Shown in pieces: positions 1-10,144 of a stretch of DNA of 54,355 nucleotides. The stretch covers positions 1 to 54,355 of the forward strand of contig CAJUSO010000020.1 of NCBI GenBank assembly GCA_910588965.1, written 5' to 3'. The position numbers and the translations under genes were made by a program. The first letter of the stretch is position 1. The number at the start of each line of letters is the position of its first letter. The DNA is from an uncultured Lachnospiraceae bacterium. GTDB lineage: Bacteria > Bacillota > Clostridia > Lachnospirales > Lachnospiraceae. The notes beneath the pieces are model-generated. The model made no database searches and was not told where the DNA came from. It saw nothing but the letters and a program-made list of their open reading frames with translations.

Positions 1-116
1 ATGGCATGGATATAGAAGATGCTGTTATTACCAGCTGCCAACCAGAAGCAGGGGGATGGCATAGGTATAGATTCTATTATCAGCTGCCAATTACAACTAA
101 AAGCAGGAGGAAAGAA

Positions 117-686
117 ATGGAATGGATAAAATGTAAGAGCGGGCATCTGGATTTGGTTTCAGATATGTACGGCAGGGTTGTAAAACATTTGGAAGATACG
201 GTAAATTATCCAAAGTGGTCAAAGGAATACCCCTGCAGGGAAAGCGTAGCGGAAGCCATCCAGAAGGGGGAGCAGTATGCCTATGTGGAAAAAGGAAGGG
301 TTTTGGGCGCCGCCGTGCTGAATGAAGACCCTGACGGAAACTATGGAGCCGGTGATTGGAGCCAGGAACTGAAGCCCGGGGAGTATCTTGTGATACATAC
401 GCTGGCTGTAGACCCAAAAGCCGGGCGCAGGGGGATAGGCGGATATATGGTGAGCCGTATCCTGGAAACCGCCATGGAAAACGGCTATCAGGCAATCCGG
501 ATTGACGTGGTGCCGGGCAATCTCCCGGCCATAAGCCTATACCAGAAATATGGCTTTACCTTTGCAGGCACAAAGGATTTGGGTAGGGATTTAGAGGAAA
601 TCCCAATGTTTGAGTTATACGAAAGGAACCTTCCGGATGCCCTGCCGCAGGCGCCTTCCGATAGCGGAAGGCATCCAGCCCAATAG
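117..686 (+). CDS. GNAT-family N-acetyltransferase
   Basis: Predicted 189-residue acetyl-CoA-dependent N-acetyltransferase; the substrate cannot be told. The reading frame is open back to base 6, but the ATG at 117 is chosen because AGGAGG lies at 105-110, 6 bases upstream, while nothing resembling a ribosome binding site precedes the ATG at 6. The GNAT acetyl-CoA loop is visible in the middle of the protein (HTLAVDPKAGRRGIGGYMV, the R/Q-x-x-G-x-G/A motif), followed by the usual helix and the motif B segment with NLPAISLYQKYGF. It is convergent with malQ, with 28 bases between the stops. The last codons form a hairpin (GCCTTCCG ATAG CGGAAGGC, 653-672). The family is secure, the role is not. 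Confidence 0.85.
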   Translation: MEWIKCKSGHLDLVSDMYGRVVKHLEDTVNYPKWSKEYPCRESVAEAIQKGEQYAYVEKGRVLGAAVLNEDPDGNYGAGDWSQELKPGEYLVIHTLAVDPKAGRRGIGGYMVSRILETAMENGYQAIRIDVVPGNLPAISLYQKYGFTFAGTKDLGRDLEEIPMFELYERNLPDALPQAPSDSGRHPAQ

Positions 687-714
687 GATGGCTGCGGCAT
701 GGGCTGCCCAGAAA

Positions 715-2355
715 TCATTCCTTCAAAGGGTTCCCATTTACTGCCCTGGCGCCTGCAATGGCCTCTTTCGTCTTGGCCAGGGCAGATTCTGCCATTGCTA
801 TGGCGTCCTGGGTCTTGGCTAAGGCAAGTTCTGCCTCCAGGATGGCGTCCTGGGTCTTCTCCAGGCTGTCCGTTTCCTGGCGCCTTCTGCCATACAGCGC
901 CATCTGGCTGCGGATGCGCCCAATCAGCTTGTTGCTAATGGCGTCTGGCTCCATGCGCCACATCCAGTTGTACCCCAGTGTGGACGGTGTATTCATCCTG
1001 CCGTTCCCGCCCAAATCCAGTAAATCCTGCATCGTCACAATGGCCAAATCACCAACGCTGGCCCATACGCCCCGCATCACGCCCCAATTCAGGCCTTCTT
1101 CCTCGTCCAATTTTAAGTATTCCTTGGCAAATGCCACGCAGTCCTTGGGCGCAGATTCCATCCACCCCAAAATCGTGTCGTTGTCATGGGTCCCTGCATA
1201 TACCACGCAATTCCTGGTATAATTATGGGGCAGGTAATCCCCGTCCTCCCGGGAATCAAAAGCAAACTGGAACAGCTTCATGCCTGGATACCCGGAATCT
1301 GCCAGCATCTGCCGCACGGAATCTGTCAGGAAGCCCAAATCTTCTGCAATAATATCAAGCTTCCCTAATTTCTTTTCAACCGCACGGAACAGCCCGATGC
1401 CAGGCCCCTTGCGCCACTCGCCGTTCCTTGCCGTCTTATCCCCGTAAGGGATGGCATAGAAAGAGTCAAACCCCCGGAAATGGTCGATGCGTACGACGTC
1501 AAAAAGCTTGGAGATTTTTTCCAGGCGCTTTGTCCACCAGCGGTATCCGTCCTTTTCCATCACATCCCAACGGAACAGCGGGTTCCCCCACAGCTGCCCA
1601 TCCTCTGAAAATGCATCCGGCGGGCATCCTGCCACGTCAATGGGATCCAGGTTTTCATCCAAATAAAACTGGGAAGGGTTTGCCCACACATCGGCGCTGT
1701 CCATAGCCACATAGATGGGCACGTCCCCAATCATGCGGATGCCCCTCTGGTTGGCATACTCCTTCAGCTGCCCCCACTGCTTATAAAACAGGTATTGCAC
1801 CATTTTCCAGAAACCAATCTCATCGGCAAGGACCTGCCTGGCGGATTCCATTTCCTCCTCCTGGCGGAGTTTGATTTCCGGCTCCCATTCGCTCCAGGAA
1901 GCCCCGTCATGTGCATCCTTTAACGCCATAAACAATGCATAATCCTCCAGCCAGCCAGCCTGCTCCTTGCAGAATGCCAGGTAATCCTCTGGTATTTTTT
2001 CCAGGAACCTGGCGTAGGCCTTGTGGAGAAGCGGGTAGCGGCTCTTATAAAGCGCCCCGTAGTCTACCTTGGTAATGTCCCCGCCCCAGCCATAGGACTG
2101 GCATTCCCGTTGTGCCAGCAGCCCTTCCTGGCAGAGTATTTCCAAATCTATGAAATAGGGGTTCCCGGCAAAGCTGGAAAATGACTGGTAGGGCGAATCC
2201 CCATAGCTGGTAGGGCAGATGGGCAATACCTGCCAGTAACTTTGCTGCGCCTTTACAAGGAAATCCACGAATTTCCTCGCTTCTTCCCCCAGGGTGCCAA
2301 TCCCATAGGGAGACGGCAAAGAAGAAATATGCATTAAAATTCCACTACTACGCAT
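715..2355 (-). CDS. malQ: 4-alpha-glucanotransferase (amylomaltase) with a repetitive C-terminal tail
   Basis: A 546-residue GH77 enzyme that transfers alpha-1,4-glucan segments between maltodextrins in the cytoplasm. The N-terminus (SSGILMHISSLPSPYGIGTLG), the RMIGDVPIYVAMDSADVW segment, the nucleophile region DVVRIDHFRGFDSFYAIP, the acid region IIAEDLG and GTHDNDTILGW are all typical. AAGGAGG stands 8 bases before the ATG. It follows the second sugar permease by 13 bases, so the two are surely cotranscribed and the imported sugar is probably a maltodextrin. The family is normally about 490-500 residues; here the last ~45 residues are three copies of a 14-residue helical unit of the type LAKTQDAIAMAESA, encoded by 42-bp repeats. 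That tail is not part of the catalytic fold and looks like a tandem duplication that stayed in frame. Confidence 0.95.
   Translation of the reverse strand: MRSSGILMHISSLPSPYGIGTLGEEARKFVDFLVKAQQSYWQVLPICPTSYGDSPYQSFSSFAGNPYFIDLEILCQEGLLAQRECQSYGWGGDITKVDYGALYKSRYPLLHKAYARFLEKIPEDYLAFCKEQAGWLEDYALFMALKDAHDGASWSEWEPEIKLRQEEEMESARQVLADEIGFWKMVQYLFYKQWGQLKEYANQRGIRMIGDVPIYVAMDSADVWANPSQFYLDENLDPIDVAGCPPDAFSEDGQLWGNPLFRWDVMEKDGYRWWTKRLEKISKLFDVVRIDHFRGFDSFYAIPYGDKTARNGEWRKGPGIGLFRAVEKKLGKLDIIAEDLGFLTDSVRQMLADSGYPGMKLFQFAFDSREDGDYLPHNYTRNCVVYAGTHDNDTILGWMESAPKDCVAFAKEYLKLDEEEGLNWGVMRGVWASVGDLAIVTMQDLLDLGGNGRMNTPSTLGYNWMWRMEPDAISNKLIGRIRSQMALYGRRRQETDSLEKTQDAILEAELALAKTQDAIAMAESALAKTKEAIAGARAVNGNPLKE
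752..877 (-). repeat. In-frame 42-bp tandem repeat, 3 units, in the malQ 3' end
   Basis: Three 42-bp units encode LEKTQDAILEAELA, LAKTQDAIAMAESA and LAKTKEAIAGARAV, just before the malQ stop. The two distal units are nearly identical at the DNA level over the TKTQDAI part. A 42-bp unit keeps the frame. The edges are approximate. Confidence 0.75.
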
Positions 2356-2368
2356 GGTGCGTACCTCC

Positions 2369-3208
2369 TTAACCTTTCACTGCGCCCGCCACCACGCCTT
2401 CTATGATATATTTCTGGCAGGCCGCATAAAATACGATGATTGGGATAATCGCCAGCACCAGCATCGCCATCATAGCCCCCATGTCCACAGAGCCATAGCC
2501 TCCCTTCAGGTACTGGATGGCAATGGGGACTGTCTTCCAACGTTTGATGTCCAGCACCAGGTAAGGCAGCAGGTAGTCATTCCAAATCCACATGGCCTGA
2601 AGGATTGCCACTGTGATGCAGGTAGGCTTCAAAATGGGAAGCACCACCAAAAAATACGTCTGGATTGGCGTGCAGCCATCAATCATGGCGGCCTCCTCAA
2701 TCTCAAGCGGTATCCCCCGGACGAAACCGCAGAACATAAATACCGCAAGCCCGGCCCCAAATCCCAAATACACTACTATAATACCAATTGGGCTGGATAA
2801 ATGCAACATATTTGCCAATTTTGACAAGGTAAACATCACCATCTGGAAGGGCACAATCATGGAAAACAGGCACAGATAATAAATCCAGGATGAAACCTTG
2901 GAATTTACCCTTGAAATATACCAGGCGCACATAGATGTACATAAAATAATAACAGCCACGGAACATACCGTAATAAACAAAGAGTTTTTAAAGGCGTCAA
3001 AAAACTGTATTTTCTCTATCCCGCCTACATAATTTTCCAGCTTCACGAACATTTTCCCAAGGGGCAGCTCAAAAGGCTTGCGGCTGATGTAGACCTTTTT
3101 CTTGAAAGAATTTATGGCCACCAGCAAGATTGGGAACACCCATGCCAAAGAAAGGACTGTGAAAAATATTGTATACACCCACCCATGCTTCACTTTTTTT
3201 GCATCCAT
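2369..3208 (-). CDS. Carbohydrate ABC transporter permease, MalG type
   Basis: A 279-residue inner-membrane permease with about six hydrophobic segments. The EAA loop that contacts the ATPase is present (EIEEAAMIDGCTPIQTYFLVVLP). The frame is open to 3283, but the ATG at 3208 is preferred: it begins the conserved MDAKKVKHGWVYTIFF and has GGAGG upstream, and a length near 280 is usual for MalG. It is cotranscribed with malQ. Its partner permease and binding protein lie 7-10 kb away on the same strand, beyond a large surface-protein gene. No ATPase gene is present, so a shared MsmX/MalK-type ATPase encoded elsewhere is likely (inference). Confidence 0.92.
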   Translation of the reverse strand: MDAKKVKHGWVYTIFFTVLSLAWVFPILLVAINSFKKKVYISRKPFELPLGKMFVKLENYVGGIEKIQFFDAFKNSLFITVCSVAVIILCTSMCAWYISRVNSKVSSWIYYLCLFSMIVPFQMVMFTLSKLANMLHLSSPIGIIVVYLGFGAGLAVFMFCGFVRGIPLEIEEAAMIDGCTPIQTYFLVVLPILKPTCITVAILQAMWIWNDYLLPYLVLDIKRWKTVPIAIQYLKGGYGSVDMGAMMAMLVLAIIPIIVFYAACQKYIIEGVVAGAVKG

Positions 3209-3316
3209 ACCAAAACCTCCATCCTCCCGCGCCCTGCAGCCTGCACAACGGCCATCCCGGCTTCCAACAGCAACGGTATCCATTTCTGACTCTTTTTACA
3301 CTCTCCTGTATCTACC

Positions 3317-3360
3317 TATATGCCGTTTAGTATGCCGGTTTTTTTGCGGAATTATGCAAA
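3317..3360 (-). promoter_or_regulatory. Conserved upstream element, copy A (before malG-malQ)
   Basis: A ~44-bp stretch almost identical to 12996-13037, which lies upstream of the sugar-binding protein gene. Apart from one C/T difference and one inserted base, the copies agree from TATATGCCGTTTAGTATGC through a run of seven T to GCGGAATTATGCAA. Read on the plus strand it contains two direct copies of TATGCCG spaced 12 bp apart, and on the minus strand TTGC-N8-GCAA. A shared promoter and operator for one regulator is the simplest reading. A tentative minus-strand promoter would be TTGCAT, 18-19 bp, CATACT-like. Confidence 0.6.
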
Positions 3361-3744
3361 AAGGGTGTCAACAACTGTATAGTTGGGAATGGGCTTGTTC
3401 AAAGACATGGGAAAATGCTTTCGGATGAATCCCCTCTGCGGGCATCATCCCAACAGATTGCAGATTCTAAGCAAAAGCATTCTTGGAAATATTCCAGAAA
3501 GAGGGAAGTGCAGAAAAATAGGATTAGCTGGATAGGTATTCCTACGATATGATGAACACTTCTTTTATCCTGGTGGGATATGTTCCGCCAGAGGCAGGAT
3601 AACGCCGCCCTCTTTTCAGTAATAGTATTCTGGCGGTTAAATAACACAGCAGATTATGCAGGACAAATCTTTCTATGCGTTGTTACGGGATTTAACCGCC
3701 AGGGTAATATTGATGGATGCGGGGGATGGATACCCGCATCACCC
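3361..3744. other. Non-coding stretch between malG and the LRR gene, with an inverted repeat
   Basis: No credible gene. It holds a perfect 12-bp inverted repeat, CTGGCGGTTAAA at 3630-3641 and TTTAACCGCCAG at 3691-3702, separated by 49 bases, and a GATGCGGG/CCCGCATC hairpin at 3717-3741 directly behind the LRR stop codon. That hairpin is followed on the minus strand by an A/T-mixed stretch and not by a run of T, so termination there is uncertain. Confidence 0.5.
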
Positions 3745-6700
3745 TTATTTTATTTTCACTTTCTTGCCAATGCCCTTTGATTTCAGCAATTTCTGGTAGG
3801 CTGCTTTTTTCGCTTTCGGTACTTTTATGGTGGCTTTTGCATTAATGCCCTGGAAAGCTTTCGCACCTACCGTTTTTGATGTTAGCTTTGCAGACTTTAT
3901 AGTAATGTCCTTCAGCTTCCCACAGCCGGAGAATGCCTGTTTGCCAATTTTGGATACCTTGGATGGGATGGAGACCTTCCCAAGGCTTGTACAGTTGGCA
4001 AAGGATTTTGTGCCAATGGATTCCACGTTTTTCCCAATGCTGACGGATTTTAATTTCTTGCATCCGCGAAAGGCGTTTGCGGCTATGCCAGTCACGTTGT
4101 ATTTTACCCCGGAAATCGTAACCGTAGCTGGAACTGTGACTTTTGTGGCTTTCTTGTCTTTGGGTTTGCTGTATTCTAAGGATTTCCCCTGCTTTGTCAC
4201 TTTATATTTTGCCTTTGTCTTAGGGTCGGTCAGCACTGTGCCCTTCTTGGGGGCTGTGACACTTAGCTTTATGCGGAACGTGCAGGCTTTGTAGTTTGCA
4301 GTTTCTGCTGCTGTTACTGTTATGATGGTATTGCCAGGTTTTTTGGCTGTGACCATGCCGCTGCCAGAAACCGCTGCCACATTGCGGTTTGTAGAAAGAT
4401 AGCTGATTTTTCCCTCTCCCACGGTCCGCTTCGCATCCAGGCGGAATGGCTTGCTGCCAACCGCCTTGCTGTAATTGGCTGTTCCGCTTATGCACTGGCT
4501 TGCTTTTGCTACATTTACAGAAACTTGGTATTCGCATTTTTTATATTCCTCTGTTTCAGAGGCGGTAACCGTGATGAACGCTTTGCCTGCGCCTGTGATT
4601 TTAACTTCCCCTTTGCTGGATACTTCCGCAACTTTAGGATTGGATGAAGCATAGATAAGGGAGCCATTGCCTTTGGCCAATACGGTATCCAGTTTAAATG
4701 GGGCGTCTCCATAAGTTTTGGCGTAGGACGGTGTTCCTGTAAAGGACTGGTCTTCCTTATCTTTCTGGCCAGGATCTGCCTTCTTTACCATTATGCCGCA
4801 AGAGCCAGATACATTGCTGCCATCCTGGCTCTCTGCCATAATAGTTGCGCTTCCTTCACTGATTGCTGTTACCAGGCCATTTTCTACTGAAGCTACCTGA
4901 ACGTTGCTGCTACTCCATTTTAATTGTTTATTTTCTGCGTCTGCCGGAGCAATTGCCGCCTCTAAAAGCAACGTTCCACCAGGATTCAGCGTTGTCTCAG
5001 ATGGGGTTAGGGTAATTGCAGCAACTTTTCCAAATAATGATAATAGCCTAAAGGGAATAGTGTTTTCTTTTGCATATTCCTGGGCATACGAACCTTCATT
5101 CCCGTAAATGGCTAGGTTGCTGCAGCCAGTAAATGCAGATTGGCCGATATATTCCAAGCTTTCTGGCAGCCCTATGCTCGCCAAGTTCTTACAGCTTCTA
5201 AATGCCCCCATTTCAATTCTGGCCAACTTGTCAGGCAGTTTTATGCCTAATAGGCTGGTACAGCCAGTAAAGGCAAAACTTCCAATGATATTTAAGTTTT
5301 CAGGCAATTTTATGTCCACTAGGTTGCTGCATTTACTAAAAGCGTAACTTTCTATGGAAGTTATGCCTTGGGGCAGCTTTATACTAGAAAGACTGCTGCA
5401 GCCGTTAAAGGCATACTCCTCAATCTTGCGCAGGCTTTCAGGCAATTCCATATCTGTTAAACTGACACAGTTATAGAATACTTCACTTTCAATACTGGCC
5501 AGCTTACCAGAAAGCTTGACGCTTTTCAAATCATTGCAATCTGAAAATGCAGAATAGCCAATCTCCATCACATTAGGCGGTATTATTATATCTGTCAGCC
5601 CGCTTTTATAAAATGCTCCGTTGCCGATACGTGTAACATCGGGTGGTATTTCTGTATTTTTACATCCTAATACAAGTGTATTACTCTCTGTCTCAATAAT
5701 TGCATTGCAGTTATTCCTGCTATCATAGACTTCATTTCCGCTTTCCACACGGATAAATTTCAAGCCAGTACAGCCCTTAAATGCATCGTCACTTATCTCT
5801 GCCACACTATCTGGAATCTTTATATTCTCCAGGCTGCTACAATCCCTAAATACATCTTCACCGATATTATCCAGACTCTCTGGGATGTTTACATCCTTCA
5901 GGCTGCTACAAGCTTTAAAAGCGCTCTTTCCAATACGCCTCACCGTATTCGGGATGCTTATGCCCGTTATATCCATACACTCTTCAAAAGCGCCCTTCCG
6001 TCTGACCCATTCGTCTCCATCCTCATATTCTACATATGTATAGCCATCAATGGCTATTATCTTCTTTCCATTGATTTTGGATGGAATTATAACTTTGCCG
6101 CCACTCCCTTTATATTTTGTAATTGTTATGCCATCATGCCCTTCTGTATATTCGTAATCCCTGGCTTCTTCGCTTCCCTCAATTTCAAAAGCCTTTATTA
6201 CTTTCCCACTGTAGGCTCCTCTTCCGATAAGTATTGCTTGGGCTGTCCCGACGTCGACATTATTCTGGCAAATAAATATATAGTCCTTCCCTGATTCCAG
6301 AGCCTTCCCGCCATTTACCACTGTTACATCTGGGATTTTAGGGGTTCCATCACAGATAAAAACCTCTGGGGAAAGGGTGATTTTACAGGAAGAAAGCGGT
6401 ATTGTTTTGGATGGATCCTGGCACGAAAATGGAATGTCATGTTCTTGCGCATACTGTTGCGCATAGGAACCCTCTGTTCCATAAACAGTCAGATTGCTGC
6501 AATTTTCAAATGCCTTACTCCCAATAGAGGACACGCTGCCTGGAATTTCTATTCCCTTTAGGCCGCTGCATGCGCTATAAGCTCCCCAGCCAATTGATTC
6601 CATTCCTTCTGGCAGGCTAACCCCCACAAGGCTCCTGCAGCCATGAAAGGCATTGTCTCCAACTGATAGGGTTCCTTCTGGAATTATCATTACCCCAGCC

Positions 6701-9090
6701 TTTCCTTCTGGGCACCTCAATATCAAACTTTTGTCGTCATTATATAAAATACCGTCATCACTTGAATAATAAGCGTTTCCCTTCGCGACATCAATATTTT
6801 CCAGGTTACTGCAGCCAGAAAATGTTCCATACCCGACAGATTTCACAAACTCGGAAAGATAGATGCCCTTCAGGCTGCCGCAGCCAGAAAATGCATAATC
6901 CTCAATAATGATGGAATTACCGTTTTCCGGAAATTTAACGTTTACCAAGCTGCTGCAGTCATTAAATGCATTTGTCCCTATAGATGTCGTGTTTTGGGGG
7001 ATTTCGATTTCCGCCAGGCTCTTGCAGCCGCTAAAGGCCTCTCCTCCGATATGTGTTACTCCTTTTGCCATCTTAATATCTGTCAGGCTGTCACAGCCGC
7101 TAAAGGCACGTATTCCAATAGATGACACTCCTTCAGGAATTCTAACCCTTGTCAAACCGCTGCAGTTTAAGAATGCCTCTTCCCCAATAGACGTAAGCCC
7201 ATCTTGCAGACTGATCTGTTCCAAGCTGCTACAGCCGCTAAAAGCACCACTTTCTATGTACCTTACGCTTTCTGGGATATTGGCCTGTTTCAAGCTGCTA
7301 CAGCCGCTGAATGATTCGGAACCAATAGATAACACACCATCTGGGATACGGATCCCCGTCAGGCTGCTGCAGTCTTTAAAAGCACGAAACCCTATAGATT
7401 CTGTGCCCTCTGGAAGGCTGACAGTGGCCAGGCTGCTGCAGCCGGAAAATGTACCATCTTCTATTTCGCTCACGCCTTCTGGAAGACTGATACCAAGTAA
7501 ATTGCAGCAATCTCTAAACGCCTCTTCCCTTATAGACACCACCCCTTCTAGGACAGTAAGCTCCCCTGCCTTTCCTTCTGGGCACTTTATTAATGTGCTT
7601 TTTTCTTTGTTATACAAAATACCGTCATTACTAGAAAGCACACTGTTTTCTTCTGCAACATGGATATCCTGCAGGCCGCTGCAGCCGTTAAAGGCGTAAA
7701 GCCCAATGGATTGCAGACTTTTCGGGAGGCTGATGCCTATCAGACTTCTGCATCTAAAGAACGCGTACATTTTAATCGTCTGCACACTCTCTGGAATGCT
7801 GATACTGGTCAGATTGCCACATTCCCCAAACGCATCTTCTTCAATAACAGACACTCCCTCTGGGACGAGAACCTCTCCTGTTTTCCCCCCTGGGCAACTC
7901 AATAGTACGCTTTTATCTTTATTATATAAAATGCCATCCAGGCTCATATAACTGTGGTTTCCGTCAGCAACGGCAATACTCTCCAGGCTTCTGCATTTGC
8001 CGAATGCATGGTTCCCAATGGATGATACTTCTTTTGGTAAAGAAATCTCCTTCAGGCCGGCACAACCCTCAAAAGCCATTTCCCCAATGGTTCTCAATGT
8101 TTCTGGAAACCTGACAGCTGCCAGGCCGCTGCATCCTCTGAATGCATTTGCCCCAATGTGATACACTTTTTCCGGGAGGGTAATTTCCCCTGTCTTCCCC
8201 TCTGGGCACTTTAACAGGACATTTTTATCCGCATCATATAAAATTCCGCCATCACTTGAATAGGAACGGTTTTTTTCTGTAACATGGATATCCAACAAAC
8301 CGCTGCAGCTATAAAATGCAAATTCCCCAATTAATTCTACATCCTTGGGAATCACAATGCCCGCCAGGCTGCTGCATCCGGTAAATGCACCATTCCCAAT
8401 GGTTACCAAACTTTCCGGGAGGCTGACGCTGGCCAGGCTGGTACACGACGAAAACGCAGAATCCCCAATGTCTGCCATTCCTTCTGGAAGGATGACGCTT
8501 TCCAAACCGCTGCAGTCGGAAAATGTGTACTCTTCAATTGACCGCATCCCGCTTGGAAGGCTGACGCCCGCTAGGCTTCCACATCCGCTAAAGGCATGGC
8601 TTCCAATAGAGGAAATTCCATTTGGAAGGACAATGCCAGATAGGCCTTGGCAATATGAAAAGGCATATTCCCCAATGGCATCCACACTCTCTGGAATATT
8701 AATATCTGCCAAATTGTAACAAGAGGAAAATGCCCATTTCCCAATCGTATTTAAGCCTTCTGGAAGGCTGATACTTACAATATCCTTACACCCTTTAAAC
8801 GCATAATCTCCAATGGCGGACACTCTTTCTGGAACGGTTACTTCCGTTGCATTGCCCGAATAGCTTACAAGGACTCCATTATCATCAATATCAAATCCAG
8901 CGTCTGTTACGTCCTCTCCCATACGGTTTGCAGGTTCTACTATATCCTCTCTTTCCGCTACAAAGCTTTCTGCCATAGATTCCACTTCCATTTGCCTTTC
9001 ACTGGCAAATGCTGCTGGTGCTGGGATTGCCAGCACCACGCTCAGCATCATTGCCCCCATGCGCACCCATAACTTTTTGTTTTTCATCAT
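3745..9090 (-). CDS. Giant secreted BspA-type leucine-rich-repeat protein with Ig-like domains
   Basis: A 1781-residue surface or secreted protein. Residues 1-29 are a signal peptide (MMKNKK, a hydrophobic stretch, cleavage near AFA/S). Residues ~60-885 are LRR_5/BspA repeats of ~23 residues of the form IGDYAFKGCKDIVSISLPEGL, interrupted at intervals by a module of the form SSDGGILYDADKNVLLKCP. Residues ~885-970 are a beta domain (KDYIFICQNNVDVGTAQAIL). Residues ~975-1350 are a second LRR block, ~1350-1435 a Big_2 domain, ~1440-1605 two related Ig-like domains, and ~1607-1781 a lysine-rich LRR end. There is no LPxTG or membrane anchor. BspA-type repeats in other bacteria serve in adhesion to host matrix proteins. 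The ribosome binding site AGGAG is so close to the first ATG that the second ATG (9087) may be used. It sits between the two halves of a sugar importer. Confidence 0.93.
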   Translation of the reverse strand: MMKNKKLWVRMGAMMLSVVLAIPAPAAFASERQMEVESMAESFVAEREDIVEPANRMGEDVTDAGFDIDDNGVLVSYSGNATEVTVPERVSAIGDYAFKGCKDIVSISLPEGLNTIGKWAFSSCYNLADINIPESVDAIGEYAFSYCQGLSGIVLPNGISSIGSHAFSGCGSLAGVSLPSGMRSIEEYTFSDCSGLESVILPEGMADIGDSAFSSCTSLASVSLPESLVTIGNGAFTGCSSLAGIVIPKDVELIGEFAFYSCSGLLDIHVTEKNRSYSSDGGILYDADKNVLLKCPEGKTGEITLPEKVYHIGANAFRGCSGLAAVRFPETLRTIGEMAFEGCAGLKEISLPKEVSSIGNHAFGKCRSLESIAVADGNHSYMSLDGILYNKDKSVLLSCPGGKTGEVLVPEGVSVIEEDAFGECGNLTSISIPESVQTIKMYAFFRCRSLIGISLPKSLQSIGLYAFNGCSGLQDIHVAEENSVLSSNDGILYNKEKSTLIKCPEGKAGELTVLEGVVSIREEAFRDCCNLLGISLPEGVSEIEDGTFSGCSSLATVSLPEGTESIGFRAFKDCSSLTGIRIPDGVLSIGSESFSGCSSLKQANIPESVRYIESGAFSGCSSLEQISLQDGLTSIGEEAFLNCSGLTRVRIPEGVSSIGIRAFSGCDSLTDIKMAKGVTHIGGEAFSGCKSLAEIEIPQNTTSIGTNAFNDCSSLVNVKFPENGNSIIIEDYAFSGCGSLKGIYLSEFVKSVGYGTFSGCSNLENIDVAKGNAYYSSDDGILYNDDKSLILRCPEGKAGVMIIPEGTLSVGDNAFHGCRSLVGVSLPEGMESIGWGAYSACSGLKGIEIPGSVSSIGSKAFENCSNLTVYGTEGSYAQQYAQEHDIPFSCQDPSKTIPLSSCKITLSPEVFICDGTPKIPDVTVVNGGKALESGKDYIFICQNNVDVGTAQAILIGRGAYSGKVIKAFEIEGSEEARDYEYTEGHDGITITKYKGSGGKVIIPSKINGKKIIAIDGYTYVEYEDGDEWVRRKGAFEECMDITGISIPNTVRRIGKSAFKACSSLKDVNIPESLDNIGEDVFRDCSSLENIKIPDSVAEISDDAFKGCTGLKFIRVESGNEVYDSRNNCNAIIETESNTLVLGCKNTEIPPDVTRIGNGAFYKSGLTDIIIPPNVMEIGYSAFSDCNDLKSVKLSGKLASIESEVFYNCVSLTDMELPESLRKIEEYAFNGCSSLSSIKLPQGITSIESYAFSKCSNLVDIKLPENLNIIGSFAFTGCTSLLGIKLPDKLARIEMGAFRSCKNLASIGLPESLEYIGQSAFTGCSNLAIYGNEGSYAQEYAKENTIPFRLLSLFGKVAAITLTPSETTLNPGGTLLLEAAIAPADAENKQLKWSSSNVQVASVENGLVTAISEGSATIMAESQDGSNVSGSCGIMVKKADPGQKDKEDQSFTGTPSYAKTYGDAPFKLDTVLAKGNGSLIYASSNPKVAEVSSKGEVKITGAGKAFITVTASETEEYKKCEYQVSVNVAKASQCISGTANYSKAVGSKPFRLDAKRTVGEGKISYLSTNRNVAAVSGSGMVTAKKPGNTIITVTAAETANYKACTFRIKLSVTAPKKGTVLTDPKTKAKYKVTKQGKSLEYSKPKDKKATKVTVPATVTISGVKYNVTGIAANAFRGCKKLKSVSIGKNVESIGTKSFANCTSLGKVSIPSKVSKIGKQAFSGCGKLKDITIKSAKLTSKTVGAKAFQGINAKATIKVPKAKKAAYQKLLKSKGIGKKVKIK

Positions 9091-9977
9091 TCTCCTCTTT
9101 CTTCCTTTTCATGTCTCAATCTTAAACCGCTGTAGCCTTCATATGCATAATCCCCAATAAGCAGCACCTCCTCAGCCGATTCTGGAGAGGATGATAAGTT
9201 TCCCTCCGTTGCCAATATATTTTGTAACTTCTATCCTGCTGCCATATGGGTTCACAATATAATCCTTTTGTTTTTCACCTTTAAATAAATTGTTTCTCCA
9301 TTAGCCATAATAAGCTTGCATGGATATAAAGATTCTTTCTTTATTAACAGTAAAAGCTTTTTTTCTGCCTTCCGGTTTCGTATAAACAGTAATATTTTCT
9401 TTTAGGCGGAAAATATAGTCCTCTTCATCCAGATTATAGGATTTTGCAGGCATAATTATAAATGTTCCATTTTTCAGTTTTAGTTCCTTCTTTAATATGC
9501 GCAAAATCAAAACTTGGTACATCAACACAAAGATTTGCATAAATCCCATTTTTCTCATTTTATGTAGCCGTCTATTTCCTTCCAACCAGAAAACACTTCT
9601 GTATGGGTGTCCATACCTGCTTGCTGTTCCCCTTCTGCCAGGGCGTCCCCTTGCCAGCCTAGGCCGTCCAGGGTATATGGAATACTGTATTCCAACCTCT
9701 CTGGCGCATTCTCCCTACATTGGCTTTCTGGAATGGCAGCCTCTGGCTTATCTTCCCCTGTCTCTATTATAAGTTTCCCTATGTCTTTTTCCGCCTCTTC
9801 CAATAAGCCTTCTGGAGCCTTTTGTGCATCGGGAGGAAATACAGCCTCGTCCTCTTTGAAGGAACCAATGCTTCTTTCTTCTACCGTTCCTTCCTGGGCA
9901 TAGGCTATGATTTGTGGGAAGCCCGCACATGACAGCGCCACTGCCATTCCTAAACACAATAACCTTTTTTGTTTCAT
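9087..9977 (-). pseudogene. Decayed BspA-like secreted protein (multiple frameshifts)
   Basis: The first part (9977 to 9555) reads as a 140-residue frame with a clear signal peptide (MKQKRLLCLGMAVALSCAGF) and RBS GAGGAG. Beyond its stop, coding sense continues in other frames: NGIYANLCVDVPSFDFAHIK (about 9550-9440), NLDEEDYIFRLKENITVY to the TAA at 9301, ANGETIYLKVKN in a third frame, DYIVNPYGSRIEVTKYIG (9264-9172), and EEVLLIGDYAYEGYSGLRL (9176-9118). The last two segments match motifs of the intact downstream LRR protein (its ITKYKGSGGKVIIPSKI and IGDYAFKGC units). So this is a second LRR-type gene broken by at least four frameshifts. Its final frame runs into the ATG of the intact gene with an ATGA overlap. 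If sequencing errors are involved, the 140-residue part could be the start of an intact gene, but several independent breaks make decay more likely. Confidence 0.7.
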
Positions 9978-10144
9978 AAACTTTTCTCCTCTCTTATCCT
10001 CCAGGCTATTTGCCTGAATGGATGCCTTTGTGCAATTTGCATAGAAAAATCCAAGTTTATTTTATTCCTATATCTGTTTTTTTGCACTGATTTCAGGTGT
10101 TTTTTGTGCATTTTCACGGTTAGATTTTATGCTGCAGATATCAA

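Noticed and set aside
6908..7951. Plus-strand ORFs of up to 263 residues opposite the LRR gene
   Set aside because: They are antisense shadows of the LRR repeats, with repetitive composition and no start signals.
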